Below are positions 41,443-50,598 of a stretch of 64,000 bases of DNA, one piece after another. Source of the stretch: Neisseria perflava (lineage in GTDB: Bacteria > Pseudomonadota > Gammaproteobacteria > Burkholderiales > Neisseriaceae); assembly GCF_019334725.1 (NCBI RefSeq), contig NZ_CP079818.1, positions 806,001 to 870,000 on the forward strand. Direction: 5' to 3'. Positions within the stretch are counted from its first letter, which is position 1; each line of letters starts with the position of its first letter. The notes under the pieces were generated by a model. The model saw only the letters and a program-made list of their open reading frames with translations. It made no database searches and was not told where the DNA came from. A program made the translations under genes and the position numbers.

Positions 41443-43929
41443 ATGACATCTTCCACACATCCCCAAAAAAACTGTTTCCATTGCGGACTTGAAGTCCCGG
41501 AGCATCTGCATCTGACGGTTCGTTTTGAAGACGAAGAACACGAAACCTGCTGCGCCGGCTGCCAAGCGGTGGCGCAGAGTATCATTGATGCCGGTTTGGG
41601 CAATTATTACAAACAGCGTACCGCAGACGCGGAAAAATCTGAATTGCCACCACCGGAAGTGTTGTCGCAATTAAAGCTGTACGATTTGCCCGAAGTGCAG
41701 GCTGATTTTGTCGAGGTTGGCGCAGGGGATGAGCGCGAGGCGGTGTTGATGCTGGGCGGCATTACCTGCGCCGCGTGTGTGTGGCTGATTGAACAGCAGT
41801 TGTTGCGTATGAAGGGCGTGGTGCGCGTGGATTTGAATTACAGTACCCACCGCTGCCGCGTGGTGTGGGACAGCGCCCACATTGAATTGTCGGACATTTT
41901 GCTGAAAATCCGCCAAACCGGTTATACCGCCGCGCCTTATGACGCGCAAAAAATCGAAGTGCAGGCTCAGAAAGAGCGCAAACAGTTTATCGTCAGATTG
42001 GCTGTGGCCGGTCTGGGTATGATGCAGACGATGATGTTTGCCCTGCCGACTTATTTTTACGGCGGCGACATCGAGCCGCTTTATTTGGAAATCCTGCATT
42101 GGGGCGGCTTTTTGATGGTATTGCCCGTTGTGTTTTACAGCGCGTTGCCGTTTTACCGCGGCGCATGGCGTGACTGGAAAAACCGCCGTGTCGGCATGGA
42201 TACGCCGATAGCCATTGCCATTGTGATGACCTTTATCGCCGGTATTTACAGCCTGGCCACCAACGCAGGGCAGGGCATGTATTTTGAATCCATCGCCATG
42301 CTGCTGTTTTTCCTGTTGGGCGGGCGTTTTATGGAACAGATTGCCCGACGCAAAGCAGGCGATGCGGCGGAGCGGTTGGTCAAACTGGTTCCGGCATTCT
42401 GCCACCGTTTGCCGTCTTATCCTGAAAGCGAAGCCATCGAGGAAGCCGCGGTCGTCTGCCTCAATATCGGCGATACGATTGTTGTGAAGCCCGGCGAAGT
42501 CATTCCGGTGGACGGTACGGTTTTGTCCGGCGAGAGTGAAGTTAACGAAGCCATGTTGACCGGCGAAAGCCTGCCCATCGTGAAAAGGCCGTCTGAAAAA
42601 GTAACCGCCGGCACGCTCAACACCAGCAGCCCTTTAATCATCCGAACCGACCATACCGGCGGCAACACGCGCCTGTCCCATATCGTCAAACTGCTCGACC
42701 GTGCGCTGGCGCAAAAACCGCGTGCCGCCGAGTTGGCCGAAAAATACGCGTCCAGTTTTGTGTTTGGCGAACTTTTGCTTGCGATTCCTGTTTTTATCGG
42801 CTGGGCTTGGTATGCAGATGCGCACACTGCCTTATGGATTACCGTTGCCCTGCTGGTCATTACCTGTCCGTGCGCCTTGTCGCTTGCCACACCGACCGCG
42901 CTGGCCGCTTCTACCGGTGCGCTGGCCAAAGACGGCATTCTCATCAGCGGCAAACAAAGCCTGGAAACGCTTGCCCAAATTGGCGATGTCGTGTTCGACA
43001 AAACCGGTACGCTGACCAAAGGGCAGCTTTCCGTCAGCCGTATGTTGTCCGCAGGCCGTCTGAACGAAGCTCAAGCCCTTGCTATCGCCCAAGCATTGGA
43101 GCAGCAATCCGAACACCCCATCGCCCGTGCCATTTTGAACCATAAGCTTTCAGACGGCCTGGTATCCGCGCTTGATGTGAAAGTGCAGCAACGGGTCAAC
43201 CGTATTGGGTACGGTGTCAGCGCGCAAATCGAATTTGATGGCGAAACCCAAGTTTGGGCTTTGGGCAAAGCGGCGTTTGTTTCGGAAATCGCCGGTAATC
43301 TGCCTGAAACATTTGCCCATATCGACCACACAGGCAGCATTATTTTCTTGGGCAATCAAAGCGGTTTTCAGACGGCCTTTTTGCTGGAAGACCAAATCAA
43401 AGACAGCGCCGCTGAAATGTTGCAAAACCTGAAACAACACGGCATCCGTTTACACCTTTTAAGTGGCGACCGTCAGGCTGCCGTAGCCCAAGTCGCGCAA
43501 GAGCTGGGTTTGGATGCCTATTGTGCCGAAGCTATGCCTGAAGATAAGCTGGCTTATGTGGAGAATCTGCAAAAACAAGGACGTAAAGTCATGATGATCG
43601 GCGACGGGATTAACGATGCCCCCGTCCTTGCCCAAGCCAACGTGTCGGCCGCCGTGGCCACGAGTGCCGATGTGGCGCGAGACGGGGCCGATGTGGTTTT
43701 GCTCAATGATGATTTGAACGTTTTGCCCGTGATGATGGAACAGGCACGCCGTACCCATCAAATCATCCGCCAAAACCTGACTTGGGCGAGCGCATACAAT
43801 CTGGTTGCCGTTCCGCTGGCCGTGTTTGGTTACGTTACCCCGTGGATCGCCGCGCTCGGCATGAGTTTCAGCTCGCTGCTGGTGTTGGGCAATGCCTTGA
43901 GATTGTTGAAAACCAAAAAGGCCGTCTGA
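41443..43929 (+). CDS. Copper-transporting P1B ATPase, CcoI/FixI type
   Basis: Heavy-metal P-type ATPase of 828 residues. The N-terminal Cys-rich module (CFHCGLEVPEH; CCAGCQAVAQS) is the extra metal-binding domain of FixI/CcoI pumps that supply copper to cbb3 oxidase. An HMA-type GITCAACVWL follows near residue 105. Then come the transport motif CPC in ITCPCALSLATPTA (about 472), the phosphorylated Asp in DKTGTLTKG (about 518) and GDGINDAPVLAQA. The stop TGA lies inside a DUS (GCCGTCTGAA), and four further DUS are embedded in the gene. cbb3 genes are not in this window. Confidence 0.9.
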   Translation: MTSSTHPQKNCFHCGLEVPEHLHLTVRFEDEEHETCCAGCQAVAQSIIDAGLGNYYKQRTADAEKSELPPPEVLSQLKLYDLPEVQADFVEVGAGDEREAVLMLGGITCAACVWLIEQQLLRMKGVVRVDLNYSTHRCRVVWDSAHIELSDILLKIRQTGYTAAPYDAQKIEVQAQKERKQFIVRLAVAGLGMMQTMMFALPTYFYGGDIEPLYLEILHWGGFLMVLPVVFYSALPFYRGAWRDWKNRRVGMDTPIAIAIVMTFIAGIYSLATNAGQGMYFESIAMLLFFLLGGRFMEQIARRKAGDAAERLVKLVPAFCHRLPSYPESEAIEEAAVVCLNIGDTIVVKPGEVIPVDGTVLSGESEVNEAMLTGESLPIVKRPSEKVTAGTLNTSSPLIIRTDHTGGNTRLSHIVKLLDRALAQKPRAAELAEKYASSFVFGELLLAIPVFIGWAWYADAHTALWITVALLVITCPCALSLATPTALAASTGALAKDGILISGKQSLETLAQIGDVVFDKTGTLTKGQLSVSRMLSAGRLNEAQALAIAQALEQQSEHPIARAILNHKLSDGLVSALDVKVQQRVNRIGYGVSAQIEFDGETQVWALGKAAFVSEIAGNLPETFAHIDHTGSIIFLGNQSGFQTAFLLEDQIKDSAAEMLQNLKQHGIRLHLLSGDRQAAVAQVAQELGLDAYCAEAMPEDKLAYVENLQKQGRKVMMIGDGINDAPVLAQANVSAAVATSADVARDGADVVLLNDDLNVLPVMMEQARRTHQIIRQNLTWASAYNLVAVPLAVFGYVTPWIAALGMSFSSLLVLGNALRLLKTKKAV

Positions 43930-43966
43930 AAACAGCAAATCCATTGCCTAAACGAAAGAATACGCC

Positions 43967-44407
43967 ATGCCTAAAGCCACTTTTTATACACACGTTGCCC
44001 GACCGGCCGCCTTTGCCTGTCGCTTGATTTCGCGCGCCATACGCGATGGCGGGCAGATTTTGGTGTGGTCGGATTCTGCCGCGGCAGTACAGCAACTCGA
44101 CATTGATTTGTGGCAGCAGATTCCCGAAAGCTTTATTCCGCATGAAATCTGGCTGTCTACCGACCCCATGCCGTCTGAAACGCCGGTATTGCTTGCGTTT
44201 GGAAACGCATTGCCGAATATTTCGCAAGATTGCACGGTTTTGAACCTGTCTGCTGATTTCTGGAGTCAAGCCCCGGCCATTCCAAACCGTATCCTTGAAA
44301 TTGTGGGAAATAGCTTAGAAGATTTGGCCGAAGCCCGAGACCGTTTCCGAGCTTATCGTCAGAGCGGATTTGAGATTGAGCATTTTTCGAGAGAAGGGAA
44401 GGATTGA
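43967..44407 (+). CDS. holC: DNA polymerase III chi subunit
   Basis: Links the clamp loader to SSB during replication. The 146-residue protein starts PKATFYTHVARPAAFACRLISRAI and has the SDSAAAVQQLDIDLWQQIPESFIPHE block and the RILEIVGN near-C-terminal motif of HolC. It lies 37 bases after the ATPase stop. An AT-type DUS is embedded at about 44168. The pepA-holC linkage of E. coli is not kept here. Confidence 0.92.
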   Translation: MPKATFYTHVARPAAFACRLISRAIRDGGQILVWSDSAAAVQQLDIDLWQQIPESFIPHEIWLSTDPMPSETPVLLAFGNALPNISQDCTVLNLSADFWSQAPAIPNRILEIVGNSLEDLAEARDRFRAYRQSGFEIEHFSREGKD

Positions 44408-44442
44408 GTATTGAAGATATTCAAGGCCGTCTGAATATAAAC

Positions 44443-44469
44443 AAAGGGACATTTTGATGATGTCCCTTT
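44443..44469. terminator. Hairpin terminator between holC and the lipoprotein gene
   Basis: AAAGGGACA and TGTCCCTTT pair around a nine-base loop, between converging genes. It contains no DUS, although one DUS lies just before it. Confidence 0.75.
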
Positions 44470-44495
44470 CTGCTATTTATTGGAAACAATAGGGC

Positions 44496-45146
44496 TTATT
44501 GGGAATATTTCTTGCCTAAGGCTGTGGCAGCCTTTTCTACTTCTTGATTGGCTGCACGCAGGGTTTCTTGCAATTTTTGAGATTTTTCTTGGAAATCTTT
44601 GGCAAATTTGACTGCATCTTTATCTTTGCCGTCGATAGTCAGCTCAGAAGAATACTTGCCTGCATAAATCATCAGGTTGTTGGCAGCACTGCTGACTTGC
44701 AGTGTACGATCCATAACTGCTTTGATTTCAGGATCTTTGATATCGAGGGCAATTGCGCTCTGATGGAATTGCTCCAGAGCGTCAGTCAGTTTTTTCATCT
44801 GATCTAAAGTCTCGGCTTCTTTACCTTGTCTGGCCAGTTGCTGTAATTCTTGCCCCATCTTACCGATGTTTTGAGCTTCTTCACTGGTGGTGAAGTGAAT
44901 GAATTTTTGCAATTCGGCAAGACCTTCTGGAGATTTTTTATCGGAAATAACAATAGGTTCAGCCAGTTTAGGATCTGCTTCCGGGAATTCACTCAAAGCT
45001 TTTTCGTATTTATTGTCTGAACTAGATTCGCTTTGAGCGACTTGTTCTGCTGGTTTGTCGCTGCTGCCTTTATTGCCGGAGTCGCCGCAAGCTGTCAGCA
45101 GGGAAGCGGTCAAGATCAGCATACCGAATTTGTTTAATACGTTCAT
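44496..45146 (-). CDS. Putative lipoprotein, helical, unknown function
   Basis: Not recognised. The 216-residue product has a signal MNVLNKFGMLILTASLLTAC with Cys20 in the lipobox, then a Gly/Ser-rich tether (GDSGNKGSSDK). The mature part is highly charged and almost entirely helical (ELQQLARQGKEAETLDQMKKL; DFQEKSQKLQETLRA), suggesting a helix bundle. AAGGA precedes the ATG. Single gene. Confidence 0.78.
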   Translation of the reverse strand: MNVLNKFGMLILTASLLTACGDSGNKGSSDKPAEQVAQSESSSDNKYEKALSEFPEADPKLAEPIVISDKKSPEGLAELQKFIHFTTSEEAQNIGKMGQELQQLARQGKEAETLDQMKKLTDALEQFHQSAIALDIKDPEIKAVMDRTLQVSSAANNLMIYAGKYSSELTIDGKDKDAVKFAKDFQEKSQKLQETLRAANQEVEKAATALGKKYSQ

Positions 45147-45426
45147 ATTAGGATTCCTTCTTAAGTTAGGGGAAAATTGGGGGAAATTTGTTTTTATTGA
45201 TGAGCGTAGATAATTATTTGTGCTTTTGTCCTATTTTATTACAAATTTGTTTATTTTCCTTAAATTAGGTTAAGTGGTATGTTTTTGGAATTAAACGGCG
45301 AAGATGGATGGTTGTAAAATATTGAACATATAATGAAATTAACAAGGGTAATAATAAGGCAAGCTGTGCTGTTTTGAATTAAAGTAGATTTTTTTATTAA
45401 GATGTTGTTGATTTATGTAATGGAAA
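45147..45426. other. AT-rich spacer upstream of the lipoprotein gene
   Basis: About 280 bp of very AT-rich sequence without open frames, DUS or recognisable repeats. A promoter for the lipoprotein gene should lie at its left end, but none stands out. Confidence 0.5.
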
Positions 45427-45470
45427 TAAAAAAGGCCGTCTGAAACAATAAAGTTTCAGACGGCCTTTTG
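45427..45470 (-). terminator. DUS inverted-repeat terminator after lysC
   Basis: AAAAAAGGCCGTCTGAAAC and GTTTCAGACGGCCTTTT form a strong hairpin 12 bases behind the lysC stop; on the minus strand it ends in a T-run. Confidence 0.85.
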
Positions 45471-45481
45471 ATTGGCTGGAA

Positions 45482-46702
45482 TTAGTTGCCTAAGTCGAAT
45501 GCTTTATGCAGAACGCGGGTGGCCAGTTCCATGTATTTTTCGTCAATCAGGACGGATACTTTGATTTCGGAAGTTGAAATCATTTGGATGTTGATGCCTT
45601 CTTCTGCGAGGGTGCGGAAGATTTTGGCAGCTACGCCGACGTGTGAACGCATGCCCAAGCCGACTGCGGAGACTTTGCATACGGTGTCGTCGCCGTCGAT
45701 GTAAGCGGCGCCGATGCTGTCTTGGCGTTGTTGCAGGAGTTCGATGGTTTGTTTGTAGTCGCCGCGTGGAACGGTGAAGGAGAAGTCGGTTGTGCCTTCA
45801 CTGCCGACATTTTGGATGATCATGTCGACTTCGATGTTGGCATCGGCAACTGCGCCGAGGATTTGGTAGGCAACGCCGGGTTTGTCAGGTACGCCGCGTA
45901 CGTTGATGCGTGCTTGGTTTTTGTCGAATGCGATACCGGTTACGGCTGCTCTTTCCATGTTGTCGTCCTCTTCAAAGGTAATCAGGGTGCCGTTGCCGCC
46001 ATCTTGCAGGCTGCTGAGTACGCGCAGGCGCACTTTGTATTTTCCGGCGAATTCTACGGAGCGGATTTGTAAAACTTTTGAGCCGAGGCTGGCCAATTCG
46101 ATCATTTCTTCGAATGTGATCGTGTCCATGCGGCGCGCTTCGGGTACGACGCGCGGGTCGGTGGTGTAAACGCCGTCCACGTCAGTGTAAATTTGGCATT
46201 CGTCGGCTTTGAGGGCTGCGGCGATGGCAACGGCGGAGGTGTCAGAACCACCACGGCCAAGAGTTGAGATATTGCCTTCGCTGCTGATGCCTTGGAAACC
46301 GGCTACGATAACGACTTTTCCGGCGGCCAAATCGGCACGCATTTTCTCGTCGTCGATGTTTTCGATGCGGGCTTTGGTGTGGGAAGTGTCGGTTTGGAGG
46401 GCGACTTGCCAGCCGGTGTAGCTCTTGGCGTCAACGCCGATGTCTTTCAGGGCCATGGCCAGCAGGCCGATGGTCACTTGTTCGCCGGTAGCGAGAACGA
46501 CGTCGAGTTCGCGCGGATCGGGATGCTCTTGCATTTCGTGCGCCAGTGCGACCAGTCGGTTGGTTTCGCCGCTCATGGCGGATACGACGACTACGATGTC
46601 GTGTCCTTCGGCGCGGGCTTTGGCGACACGTTTGGCTACGTTTTTGATGCGTTCGGGCGAGCCTACTGATGTGCCGCCGTATTTATGTACGATTAACGCC
46701 AT
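45482..46702 (-). CDS. lysC: Aspartate kinase
   Basis: First step of the lysine, threonine and methionine pathway. 406 residues from ATG 46702; the open frame extends upstream but the family begins MALIVHKYGGTSVGS. The kinase domain includes VVVVSAMSGETNRLV and GRGGSDTSAVAIAAAL, and two ACT domains occupy the last 140 residues (NVGSEGTTDFSFTV; MRSHVGVAAKIF), implying feedback control. Single gene. Confidence 0.96.
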   Translation of the reverse strand: MALIVHKYGGTSVGSPERIKNVAKRVAKARAEGHDIVVVVSAMSGETNRLVALAHEMQEHPDPRELDVVLATGEQVTIGLLAMALKDIGVDAKSYTGWQVALQTDTSHTKARIENIDDEKMRADLAAGKVVIVAGFQGISSEGNISTLGRGGSDTSAVAIAAALKADECQIYTDVDGVYTTDPRVVPEARRMDTITFEEMIELASLGSKVLQIRSVEFAGKYKVRLRVLSSLQDGGNGTLITFEEDDNMERAAVTGIAFDKNQARINVRGVPDKPGVAYQILGAVADANIEVDMIIQNVGSEGTTDFSFTVPRGDYKQTIELLQQRQDSIGAAYIDGDDTVCKVSAVGLGMRSHVGVAAKIFRTLAEEGINIQMISTSEIKVSVLIDEKYMELATRVLHKAFDLGN

Positions 46703-46835
46703 GTTTCGTGCTTTCTTGTGGGGGGTTGTCGGGCAGCTTGGTTTGCTGGAAAAAGGGTTATTATTACTATTTTTTACATGGAATTCAAGGATGGGACGCG
46801 CTTTTTTGAGTAAATACGCATAAAGGGGTTTGGTT

Positions 46836-46870
46836 AAAAAAGGCCGTCTGAAAGTTTTCAGACGGCCTTG
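46836..46870 (-). terminator. DUS inverted-repeat terminator after rph
   Basis: AAAAAAGGCCGTCTGAAAG and TTTTCAGACGGCCTT pair four bases behind the rph stop; on the minus strand it ends in a T-run. Confidence 0.85.
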
Positions 46871-46874
46871 CTGA

Positions 46875-47603
46875 TTATCGGGCCAAAAGGGCGGCCTGCT
46901 GGTGTTGAACCAATTCGGCAATGCCTTTGTGCGCGAGGGCAATCAGCTTGCCCAATTCTTCGATGCTAAACGGCGCGCCTTCGGCCGTACCTTGGATTTC
47001 GATGATTTTGCCGGATGCAGTCATGATGATATTAACGTCACTGTCGCAGCCTGAATCTTCGGGATAGTCCAAGTCCAAAAGCGGTACACCGCCTACCACG
47101 CCGGCGGAAACGGCGGCAACGGCTTCACGGATTGGGTTTTCGCTGATAAGGCCGTCTGAAAGGAGTTTGTCCACGGCGATTTGCAGGGCAACGTAGGCAC
47201 CGGTAATGGAGGCGGTACGCGTGCCGCCGTCGGCTTGGATGACGTCGCAGTCAATCAGGATTTGGCGTTCGCCGAGTTTTTCCATATCGACAACGGCGCG
47301 CAGCGAGCGGCCGATCAGACGTTGGATTTCTTGTGTGCGGCCGGACTGTTTGCCTGCGGCGGCCTCGCGGCGCATACGGGAGGCGGTAGAAGCCGGCAAC
47401 ATGCCGTATTCGGCCGTTACCCAGCCTTGTTCTTTACCGCGCAAGAAGGGCGGGACATTTTCGTCGATGGAGGCAGTGCAAATCACTTTGGTGTTGCCGC
47501 ACTCGATAAGGCAGGAGCCGTCGGCGTGTGGCAGGAAATTGGGGGTGATTTTAATGTTGCGCAGGCTGTCGGCAGCGCGGCCGGTGCGGGTGTAGTCGCT
47601 CAT
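46875..47603 (-). CDS. rph: Ribonuclease PH
   Basis: Phosphorolytic 3' exoribonuclease for tRNA maturation. 242 residues from ATG 47603, preceded by AAAGGA. It shows SDYTRTGRAADSLRNI, GWVTAEYGMLPAST, the phosphate-site GGTRTASITG and the near-C-terminal QGTAEGAPFS. A longer open frame to 47969 overlaps the divergent gene and is not used. It is adjacent to yicC, as rph is to yicC in E. coli. Confidence 0.96.
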   Translation of the reverse strand: MSDYTRTGRAADSLRNIKITPNFLPHADGSCLIECGNTKVICTASIDENVPPFLRGKEQGWVTAEYGMLPASTASRMRREAAAGKQSGRTQEIQRLIGRSLRAVVDMEKLGERQILIDCDVIQADGGTRTASITGAYVALQIAVDKLLSDGLISENPIREAVAAVSAGVVGGVPLLDLDYPEDSGCDSDVNIIMTASGKIIEIQGTAEGAPFSIEELGKLIALAHKGIAELVQHQQAALLAR

Positions 47604-47741
47604 GATGGTCCTTTGGGGGGAATAAAAAATGGGCTGCCTTGAATTATAGAGGAATTTGGCAGCAAAGGCCGTCTGAAAATCGTCGGTCGGGTGTGTTATA
47701 GTGTCCATACTTTCACTCGTATTTGGAAACGGAGTAAAACC

Positions 47742-48629
47742 ATGGCTACAAGACGAAATATTCAAATTCACAGTATGACCGGCTTTGCCAATGCCGCAGG
47801 CGAATGCGGCGGCAAGCGGATTAATTTGGAAATCCGCGCGGTCAACCATCGTTATTTGGATGTCCAATTCCGTATGCCGGAAGAGTTGCGCTATTTGGAA
47901 GGAGCATTGCGCGAACAGATTGCCGCGGCTGTGGCGCGCGGTAAACTGGAATGCCGTGTTCAGCTGCAAGATGCGGCTTCTGGCGGTCAGACTTTGGAAG
48001 TCAATCAGGATTTGGTCTCACAGCTGGCGCATTTGAACAAAGAATGGCGCAAGGAACACAATTTCGGCAAGCTGAGCGTGGCCGACGTTTTGCGTTTCCC
48101 CGGCGTTTTGGCAGGTCAGAGCGAAGACTCCGAGGCTTTGGCGAAAGGTGTCAAAGATTTATTGACCGGCGCGTTGAAAGAGTTCACAGCTGCCCGCAAA
48201 CGCGAAGGCAAAAAACTGGGCGAACATTTGCTACAACGTCTGGACGGCATGGAAGAGATTGTGGATGCTTTGAACGAATTGTTCCCAAGCCTTTTGCAGG
48301 CACATATGGACAAAGTTAAAACCCGTTTGGCAGAAGCCGTCGGCAATATCGACAACGACCGCCTGCAACAGGAATTTGCTTTATTCATCCAAAAATCTGA
48401 TGTGGATGAGGAATTCAGCCGTTTGCGCACCCATATCGCCGAAGTGCGCCGCATCGTTACTGAAGGCAAGAGCAGCGCAGGCAAACGTTTGGATTTTCTA
48501 ATGCAGGAGCTCAACCGCGAAGCCAACACTTTGGGCAGCAAGGCCATCGCCGCCGAATGCACGCAAGCTTCGGTTGAACTGAAAGTCTTAATCGAACAAA
48601 TGCGCGAACAGGTTCAAAATATCGAATAA
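47742..48629 (+). CDS. yicC: YicC family endoribonuclease
   Basis: 295 residues from ATG 47742 behind GGAG. The family begins HSMTGFANAAGE and has NHRYLDVQFRMPEELR, VADVLRFPGVL and the C-terminal GKRLDFLMQELNREANTLGSKA block, an almost invariant signature. E. coli YicC is a stress-related RNase. Divergent from rph, with one DUS in between. Confidence 0.93.
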   Translation: MATRRNIQIHSMTGFANAAGECGGKRINLEIRAVNHRYLDVQFRMPEELRYLEGALREQIAAAVARGKLECRVQLQDAASGGQTLEVNQDLVSQLAHLNKEWRKEHNFGKLSVADVLRFPGVLAGQSEDSEALAKGVKDLLTGALKEFTAARKREGKKLGEHLLQRLDGMEEIVDALNELFPSLLQAHMDKVKTRLAEAVGNIDNDRLQQEFALFIQKSDVDEEFSRLRTHIAEVRRIVTEGKSSAGKRLDFLMQELNREANTLGSKAIAAECTQASVELKVLIEQMREQVQNIE

Positions 48630-48650
48630 ATCGATAATGAACGGATAAAA

Positions 48651-48682
48651 CAAGGCCGTCTGAAAAGTTTCAGACGGCCTTT
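48651..48682 (+). terminator. DUS inverted-repeat terminator after yicC
   Basis: CAAGGCCGTCTGAAAA and TTTCAGACGGCCTTTG pair around a minimal loop, about 20 bases after the stop. Confidence 0.8.
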
Positions 48683-48834
48683 GTGTTGATATTGGGTGGA
48701 GTCAGTGTGGTTTGTTTTTAAACATTATTGGATGATGGATTTCCTGTTTCGTTACTGTAATTGCGCATAAGAGTTAACATGTGTTAAATTATGGCAATTA
48801 TTGTCATGATAAAAACATACAAAGGAGTAAAAAC

Positions 48835-49785
48835 ATGAACTTTCTGACCGCTATCAGTCGGCAAATGACCCGCTTCACCGCCTTGATTATTGTCCTTGCC
48901 TCCATCATCGCCTTTATCGAACCTGCCACTTTTTCGTGGGTAAAAGGCGATACGCAAGTCGTTGTACTCGGCATCATCATGCTCGGCATGGGCATGACTT
49001 TGGGTAAAGAAGATTATCAAATTCTGGCGCAACGTCCGCTCGATATTTTCATCGGCGCAATCGCCCAATACACGATTATGCCCCTGCTTGCCATCGGCAT
49101 TGCCAAAGCCTTTGACCTTTCGCCCGGATTGACGCTAGGTCTGGTTTTGGTCGGTACCTGCCCGGGCGGTGTTTCGTCCAATATCATGAGTTTTTTGGCT
49201 AAAGGCGATGTTGCCTTTTCGGTTGGCATGACCACTGTTTCCACCGTCCTCGCGCCTGTGATGACGCCGCTGTGGATGACTTATTTGGTCGGACAAACCG
49301 TCGAAATGGACGGCTGGGGTATGTTCAAATTTATGCTGCTCGTTACCCTGTTGCCTGTCGTTATCGGCTCTGCCGCCAATATATTGCTGCATAAAAAACA
49401 TTGGTTTGAAGACGTGCGCGCGATTATGCCTGCCGTTGCCGTTGTCGCGTTTGCCTGTATCGTCGGCGGCGTTGCTGCCGTTCACGGCCACCGCTTTGCT
49501 GAATCCGCTTTTGTTATGGTACTCGCCATCGCTGCCCACAACATCGGCGGCTACATCCTCGGCTATTACAGTGGCGCGCTGACCGGCATGAATACTGCTA
49601 AAAAACGCACCCTTGCCATCGAAGTCGGCGTACAAAATGCCGGACTTGCCACTGGTTTGAGTGCTAAATTCTTCCCCGGCAATGCCGAATCTGCCGTTGC
49701 CGCCGCCGTTGCCTGCGTTTGGCACTCTGTGTCAGGAACAGTTTTGGGTAATTTGTTTGCTTGGTGGGACAAGCGTAAGCAATAA
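48835..49785 (+). CDS. Bile acid:sodium symporter (BASS) family transporter
   Basis: 316 residues from ATG 48835 behind AAAGGAG, with about ten membrane segments. Family motifs are VLGIIMLGMGMTLGKEDYQ, LVGTCPGGVSSNIMSFLAKGDVAFSV (crossover region) and EVGVQNAGLATGLSAKFF (sodium site). It is similar in layout to the meningococcal ASBT homologue. The substrate is not visible from sequence; pantoate or other organic anions are possible for this family. Confidence 0.9.
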   Translation: MNFLTAISRQMTRFTALIIVLASIIAFIEPATFSWVKGDTQVVVLGIIMLGMGMTLGKEDYQILAQRPLDIFIGAIAQYTIMPLLAIGIAKAFDLSPGLTLGLVLVGTCPGGVSSNIMSFLAKGDVAFSVGMTTVSTVLAPVMTPLWMTYLVGQTVEMDGWGMFKFMLLVTLLPVVIGSAANILLHKKHWFEDVRAIMPAVAVVAFACIVGGVAAVHGHRFAESAFVMVLAIAAHNIGGYILGYYSGALTGMNTAKKRTLAIEVGVQNAGLATGLSAKFFPGNAESAVAAAVACVWHSVSGTVLGNLFAWWDKRKQ

Positions 49786-49807
49786 GCCGGTAAACATTGC
49801 CAGATAA

Positions 49808-49842
49808 CAAAAGGCCGTCTGAAACACTTCAGACGGCCTTTT
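49808..49842. terminator. DUS inverted-repeat terminator between converging genes
   Basis: AAAAGGCCGTCTGAAAC and CTTCAGACGGCCTTTT, T-runs on both strands. Confidence 0.85.
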
Positions 49843-49857
49843 GATTGCCTTTTATTA

Positions 49858-50403
49858 TCAATGCGCTTTATGCGTCGTGCTGTACACGATTTTGTCCGTT
49901 AAAGCCATGGCAAGCGCGGAAATCAGGAAACAGATGTGGGTAATACATTGCCACATGATTTGTTTTTCCGACAGATTGGCGGCGTTGAGGAAGGTTTGCA
50001 GCAGATGGATGGAGGAAATGCTGATGATGGACATCGACAGCTTAACCTTCAAAACCGAAGCATTGACATGGCTGAGCCATTCGGGCTGGTCGGGATGCTC
50101 GTCAACGTGAAGGCGGGAGACGAAGGTCTCGTAGCCGCCGACAATGACCATGGTCAGCAGATTGGCAATCATCACGACATCAATCAGGTTCAATACGGCG
50201 ATCATGATGGTGTTTTCATCCATGATGCTGAAATTGGATACCAAGTGCCACAAGGATTTGAGGAACTTACAGGCATAAATGACTTGGGCGATAATCAAGC
50301 CTATATAAATCGGCAGTTGCAGCCAGCGGCTGGCAAAAATGAAATGCGCGAAGATGCCCATTCGGTCGTGGGCTGTGCGTTTGGTCGGGGTGGAATGTTC
50401 CAT
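49858..50403 (-). CDS. YqhA family membrane protein (UPF0114)
   Basis: 181-residue inner-membrane protein with four hydrophobic segments at about 25-42, 67-88, 122-140 and 150-168. The block FASRWLQLPIYIGLIIAQ and the NLIDVVMIANLLTMVIVGGYETFVSRL segment identify the YqhA/UPF0114 family. Function in the family is unknown; a link to ion or redox homeostasis has been suggested only loosely. Single gene. Confidence 0.88.
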   Translation of the reverse strand: MEHSTPTKRTAHDRMGIFAHFIFASRWLQLPIYIGLIIAQVIYACKFLKSLWHLVSNFSIMDENTIMIAVLNLIDVVMIANLLTMVIVGGYETFVSRLHVDEHPDQPEWLSHVNASVLKVKLSMSIISISSIHLLQTFLNAANLSEKQIMWQCITHICFLISALAMALTDKIVYSTTHKAH

Positions 50404-50490
50404 AAAATGTTTTGTGTGTAGGAAAGATAAGGGGCGGCATTTTAATGGAAAAATTTTTAAGCCGCAATTTGAGTGGTTGAATTTAAAAAG

Positions 50491-50539
50491 AAAGGCCGTC
50501 TGAAAACAGGATATTGTTTCTTGTTTTCAGACGGCCTTG
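50491..50539 (+). repeat. Inverted DUS pair upstream of the TSUP permease gene
   Basis: AAAGGCCGTCTGAAAACA and TGTTTTCAGACGGCCTT around a 14-base loop between divergent genes, so not a terminator for either. Confidence 0.7.
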
Positions 50540-50598
50540 TAGGTTGTCAGGATAGGCAAATACGCGCAAAATCGCTTTGCTTTTTAGAGATGGACATT

